In this document: positions 4,739 to 8,152 of the stretch, one piece after another | How positions within the stretch are numbered: position 1 is the first letter of the stretch | Layout: each line of letters opens with the position of its first letter | DNA from: Oscillospiraceae bacterium | GTDB lineage: Bacteria; Bacillota; Clostridia; Oscillospirales; Acutalibacteraceae | Direction: 5' to 3' | NCBI GenBank assembly: GCA_029012165.1 | Contig: JAQXLO010000197.1 | Coordinates: 1-8,152, forward strand | DNA length: 8,152 nucleotides | Notes under the pieces: generated by a model | The model's input: only the letters and a program-made list of their open reading frames with translations | Databases searched by the model: none | What the model was told of the DNA's origin: nothing | Translations under genes and position numbers: made by a program

Positions 4739-7357
4739 ATGCAAAAAGAACTTGCCAAGCAGTACGATCCGAAAAATGTGGAGGATCGTATTTATCAATA
4801 CTGGCTGGACGGGAAGTATTTCCATGCAAAGTGCGACCCGGACAAAAAGCCCTACACCATCGTGATCCCGCCCCCCAACATCACGGGACAGCTGCACATG
4901 GGTCACGCTCTGGACAATACACTGCAGGACATCCTGATTCGCTGGCGCAGAATGCAGGGCTACGATGCGCTGTGGCTGCCCGGCACAGACCATGCCTCCA
5001 TCGCCACCGAGGCAAAGATCGTGGAGGCGATGAAGAAGGAGGGCGTCACCAAGGACGACATCGGCAGAGATGGTTTCTTGGAGCGTGCATGGGCTTGGAA
5101 AAAGCAGTACGGCGGCCGCATTGTGGAACAGCTGAAGAAAATGGGTTCCTCCTGCGACTGGGATCGTGAGCGGTTCACCATGGACGAGGGCTGCAACAAG
5201 GCCGTGCGTGAAGTGTTTGTCAACCTGTACAATAAAGGTCTGATTTATCGTGGCGAGCGCATCATCAACTGGTGTCCCCATTGCCTGACATCCATCTCCG
5301 ATGCGGAGGTGGAGTACGAGGAGCGGGACGGTCACTTCTGGCACATCCGCTATCCGCTATCCGACGGCAGCGGCTATGTGGAGCTGGCGACCACACGTCC
5401 CGAGACCATGCTCGGCGACACGGGCGTTGCCGTCCATCCCGATGACGAACGCTACAAGGATATCGTCGGCAAAACAGTCATTCTGCCCATCGTCGGCAGA
5501 GAGATTCCGATTGTTGCAGACAGCTATGTGGAAATGGATTTCGGTACCGGCGTGGTGAAGATGACGCCCGCCCACGACCCCAACGATTTCGAGGTGGGTC
5601 TGCGCCACAATTTGGAAGTAATCAACGTGATGACGGACGATGCGCACATGAACGAGAATGCGGGCAAGTACGCCGGCATGACGGCGCTGGAGTGCCGCAA
5701 GGCCGTTGTCGAGGAGCTGGAGAAGCAGGGATTCCTGATCAAGGTCGAGCCTTTGCACCACAATGTGGGCGTTTGCTATCGCTGTCACTCCACAGTCGAG
5801 CCCCGCATCTCCAAGCAGTGGTTCGTCAAGATGGCGCCCCTTGCCAAGCCCGCTATCGACATCGTGCGTGACGGTACGGTCAAGTTTGTTCCCGAACGCT
5901 TTGACAAAACCTATTATCACTGGATGGAGAACATCAAGGATTGGTGTATCTCCCGTCAGCTTTGGTGGGGACACCGCATTCCCGCCTATTACTGCGACGA
6001 CTGCGGTGAGCTGGTCGTCAGCAAGGAAACGCCCGACTGCTGCCCGAAATGCGGCGGCAAACTGCGTCAGGATCCCGACACGCTGGACACATGGTTCTCC
6101 TCGGCGCTGTGGCCGTTTTCGACCCTTGGCTGGCCGGAACAGACGCCGGAATTGGCGCACTACTACCCGACCAACACGCTCGTTACGGGCTACGACATCA
6201 TCTTCTTCTGGGTCGCCCGGATGATTTTCTCCGCCTGCGAACATACGGGCAAGGAGCCGTTCCAAACCGTTCTGATCCACGGTCTTGTCCGGGACGAACA
6301 GGGCAGAAAGATGTCCAAGTCCCTCGGCAACGGCGTGGATCCGCTGGAAGTGATCGACAAATACGGCGCCGATGCCCTGCGCTTCACGCTGGCCACCGGC
6401 AACAGCCCCGGAAACGATATGCGCTACTCCGAGAAAAAGGTCGAGGCCAGCCGCAACTTCGCCAACAAGCTGTGGAATGCGGCACGTTTCATTCTGATGA
6501 ATCTGGGCGAGGATGAGCCTGCCGCCCATCTGCCCGCAGAGCCGGCGCTGGAGGATAAATGGATCATCAGCCGCCTGAATACCCTTGTGGGCGAAGTGAC
6601 CGACAATCTCGAAAAGTTTGAGCTGGGCATTGCGATCCAGAAGCTGTACGACTTCATTTGGGACATCTTCTGCGACTGGTACATTGAGCTTGCCAAGATT
6701 CGCCTGCAAAAGGGCGGCGAGGAAGGCAAGACAGCCCGTGCAGTGCTGGTCTATGTTATGACCGACATCTTGAAGCTCCTGCATCCCTTCATGCCCTTCA
6801 TCACCGAGGAAATCTGGCAGGCGATTCCCCACGACGGCGACGCCATCATGGTTTCCCCATGGCCGGAATACGACGAGGCACTGAATTTTGCCGCCGAGGA
6901 AGCGGAGTTCGAGCGCATTATGGCGGTGGTTCGTGCCGTGCGCAACCGCAGAGCGGAGATGAATGTCCCGCCCTCCAAGAGAGCGAAGCTGTATGTTGCG
7001 ACCACTTTCACCGACACCTTTGCCGGTGCGGCAACGATTTTCCAAAAGCTTGCCGGGGCATCGGAAGTGGAGGTCGGCGCAGCATTTTCGCTGGACAACG
7101 CCGTGAGCATCGTCACCCATGACGCCAAGGTTTATATCCCCATGGGCGATTTGGTGGATTTTGAAGCGGAACGAGCCAGACTGCAAAAGGAGCTTGCCAA
7201 GGCGCAGGACGATCTGGCGTTTGTGGGCAAGAAGCTGAACAATCCATCCTTCGTGGAGAAAGCCCCCGCTCCCGTTGTGCAGGCACAGCGTGATACGGCG
7301 GCAAAGCTCCGGGACAAGATCGCCATGCTGGAAGAAAGCATTGCGAAACTCGGTTGA
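4739..7357 (+). CDS. valS: Valyl-tRNA synthetase
   Basis: A complete 872-residue class I aminoacyl-tRNA synthetase, normal for Gram-positive ValRS (about 870-890). It charges tRNA-Val with valine in the cytosol and edits mischarged threonine. The HIGH motif appears as HMGH at 53-56 in PPPNITGQLHMGHAL, and KMSKS at 524-528 in GRKMSKSLGNGVDP. The CP1 editing domain is marked by ATTRPETMLGDTGVAVHPDD (217-236) and the TPAHDPNDF region (276-284). Cysteine pairs C179/C182 with C346/C349, and C419/C422 with C435/C438, look like two zinc-knuckle sites. WWGHRIPAYY (409-418), DTWFSSALWPFSTLGWPE (450-467) and the anticodon-binding region (about 600-740, including FCDWYIELAK) are typical. The last 65 or so residues (FEAERARLQKEL onward) form the coiled-coil arm that contacts tRNA. 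It lies between rpoD and folC; valS-folC is a known Firmicute pair. Confidence 0.98.
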   Translation: MQKELAKQYDPKNVEDRIYQYWLDGKYFHAKCDPDKKPYTIVIPPPNITGQLHMGHALDNTLQDILIRWRRMQGYDALWLPGTDHASIATEAKIVEAMKKEGVTKDDIGRDGFLERAWAWKKQYGGRIVEQLKKMGSSCDWDRERFTMDEGCNKAVREVFVNLYNKGLIYRGERIINWCPHCLTSISDAEVEYEERDGHFWHIRYPLSDGSGYVELATTRPETMLGDTGVAVHPDDERYKDIVGKTVILPIVGREIPIVADSYVEMDFGTGVVKMTPAHDPNDFEVGLRHNLEVINVMTDDAHMNENAGKYAGMTALECRKAVVEELEKQGFLIKVEPLHHNVGVCYRCHSTVEPRISKQWFVKMAPLAKPAIDIVRDGTVKFVPERFDKTYYHWMENIKDWCISRQLWWGHRIPAYYCDDCGELVVSKETPDCCPKCGGKLRQDPDTLDTWFSSALWPFSTLGWPEQTPELAHYYPTNTLVTGYDIIFFWVARMIFSACEHTGKEPFQTVLIHGLVRDEQGRKMSKSLGNGVDPLEVIDKYGADALRFTLATGNSPGNDMRYSEKKVEASRNFANKLWNAARFILMNLGEDEPAAHLPAEPALEDKWIISRLNTLVGEVTDNLEKFELGIAIQKLYDFIWDIFCDWYIELAKIRLQKGGEEGKTARAVLVYVMTDILKLLHPFMPFITEEIWQAIPHDGDAIMVSPWPEYDEALNFAAEEAEFERIMAVVRAVRNRRAEMNVPPSKRAKLYVATTFTDTFAGAATIFQKLAGASEVEVGAAFSLDNAVSIVTHDAKVYIPMGDLVDFEAERARLQKELAKAQDDLAFVGKKLNNPSFVEKAPAPVVQAQRDTAAKLRDKIAMLEESIAKLG

Positions 7358-7358
7358 T

Positions 7359-8152
7359 ATGCAGTACGAAGAAGCTTTACAATACATCCATTCCCTGGAA
7401 AAATTCGGCATCAAGCCCGGTATGGAGCGCATCACTGCGCTCTGCCGGGCTTTCGGCAACGTGCAGGAGGAGCTGCGGTACATCCATGTCGCCGGCACCA
7501 ACGGCAAAGGCTCCACCTCTACCATGCTCGCCAATATCTGCCGAAACGCAGGGTATAAAACGGGGCTGTTCCTCTCGCCCTATGTGCTGGATTTTCGAGA
7601 GCGCATACAGGTGAACGGGGAGATGATTCCCAAGGATGCACTGGCGCAAATCGTCGAGCGCATCCGACCGGTTGCGGATACCATGCGGGAACAAGGCGAA
7701 CCGCCCACGGAGTTCGAGGTGATTACGGCGGCGGCATTTCTCTACTATGCGCAGAGCAAATGCGACATGGTCGTGCTGGAAACGGGACTGGGCGGACGGC
7801 TGGACTCCACCAACATCATCCCGTGCCCCGAGGTGAGCGTGATCACGTCCGTTTCTCTCGACCATATGGCGGTGCTGGGGAATACCGTTGCGCAGATTGC
7901 CGCCGAAAAGTGCGGCATCCTCAAGGACGGCGGCACAGTTGTGACCTATCCGTTTCAAAACCCCGAAGCGCTGGAGGTGATCCGCCGCACCGCCAAGGAA
8001 CGGCGAAACACCCTCGTCCTTCCCGACAGTGCGTCCATCGAATGCCGGCAGGAGAGCCTCTACGGTACCGATGCCGTGATTGACGGCTTACCCGTGCATA
8101 TTCCCATGCTCGGCAGACACATGGTCTATAACGCTTCTATGGCGGTGGCGGC
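7359..8152 (+). CDS. folC: Folylpolyglutamate synthase / dihydrofolate synthase (partial, 3' end beyond window)
   Basis: The first 264 codons of a Mur-ligase-family FolC (whole proteins are about 420-440 residues); the gene runs off the window edge. FolC adds glutamates to folates by ATP-driven ligation, and many bacterial forms also make dihydrofolate from dihydropteroate. Key parts seen are YIHVAGTNGKGSTSTMLANI (41-60), containing the ATP-binding P-loop around G46-S52; LSPYVLDFRERI (72-83); TEFEVITAAAF (117-127); LETGLGGRLDSTN (140-152); and SVSLDHMAVLGNT (164-176) followed by AAEKCGILK (181-189), where K184 matches the conserved, often carbamylated lysine. LGRHMVYNASMA (251-262) starts the next conserved block. 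The ATG lies one base after the valS TGA. The upstream purines (GAAGAAAG, 7331-7338) are too distant and weak for a good Shine-Dalgarno, so translation is probably coupled to valS. Whether it is one- or two-function cannot be told from this part. Confidence 0.95.
   Translation, partial: MQYEEALQYIHSLEKFGIKPGMERITALCRAFGNVQEELRYIHVAGTNGKGSTSTMLANICRNAGYKTGLFLSPYVLDFRERIQVNGEMIPKDALAQIVERIRPVADTMREQGEPPTEFEVITAAAFLYYAQSKCDMVVLETGLGGRLDSTNIIPCPEVSVITSVSLDHMAVLGNTVAQIAAEKCGILKDGGTVVTYPFQNPEALEVIRRTAKERRNTLVLPDSASIECRQESLYGTDAVIDGLPVHIPMLGRHMVYNASMAVA

Noticed and set aside
3601..4758. A 385-codon open frame on the minus strand across rpoD
   Set aside because: Complete antisense shadow of a clear sigma factor gene; low-complexity Leu/His/Val-rich translation without motifs.
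5357..7534. A 725-codon open frame on the minus strand across valS
   Set aside because: It lies wholly opposite valS and the folC start, both strongly supported by motifs. The translation is rich in His, Val, Gly and Arg, typical of an antisense shadow of GC-rich coding sequence, and shows no recognisable domain.
7354..7614. An 86-codon frame beginning with TTG at the valS-folC junction
   Set aside because: It is out of frame with folC, whose conserved P-loop and Mur-ligase motifs read from ATG 7359 through this same region.

Overview
This is a conserved housekeeping block from a fairly GC-rich Clostridia-type Firmicute. The gene order (dgt-dnaG-rpoD and valS-folC), strong AGGAGG-type Shine-Dalgarno sites and the protein sequences together suggest an Oscillospiraceae/Ruminococcaceae-like gut anaerobe. 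That placement is an inference from sequence character, not a database match. All six genes are on the + strand and occupy nearly the whole window. No rRNA, tRNA, CRISPR array, transposase, toxin-antitoxin pair or defence gene is visible, and no stretch over 300 bases lacks a gene.

Layout: 45-668 encodes a YigZ/IMPACT-family protein. A 79-base gap follows and holds a plausible promoter. The next gene, 748-1749, is an HD-domain dNTP triphosphohydrolase (dgt). Its stop codon lies inside the ribosome binding site of the DNA primase gene dnaG, which starts at a GTG at 1763 and ends at 3529. The 92-base dnaG-rpoD gap contains the most distinctive non-coding structure here: a 16-base inverted repeat (15/16 paired, 19-base loop) flanked by TAA on both sides, like a tiny palindromic or MITE-like insertion with a 3-base target duplication. 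The primary sigma factor rpoD follows at 3622-4719. Nineteen bases later comes valyl-tRNA synthetase valS (4739-7357), and one base after that folC (7359 to the window edge, truncated).

How the genes work together: dgt (dNTP pool), dnaG (primer synthesis) and rpoD (housekeeping transcription) form the classic macromolecular-synthesis cluster. valS (tRNA charging) and folC (folate polyglutamylation) form a second classic pair, here joined directly behind rpoD. There is no room for a T-box leader before valS, so valS is probably driven by the rpoD transcript. No new biological system could be supported. The leads worth checking are the dnaG-rpoD palindrome and the rpoD-valS-folC fusion of operons.
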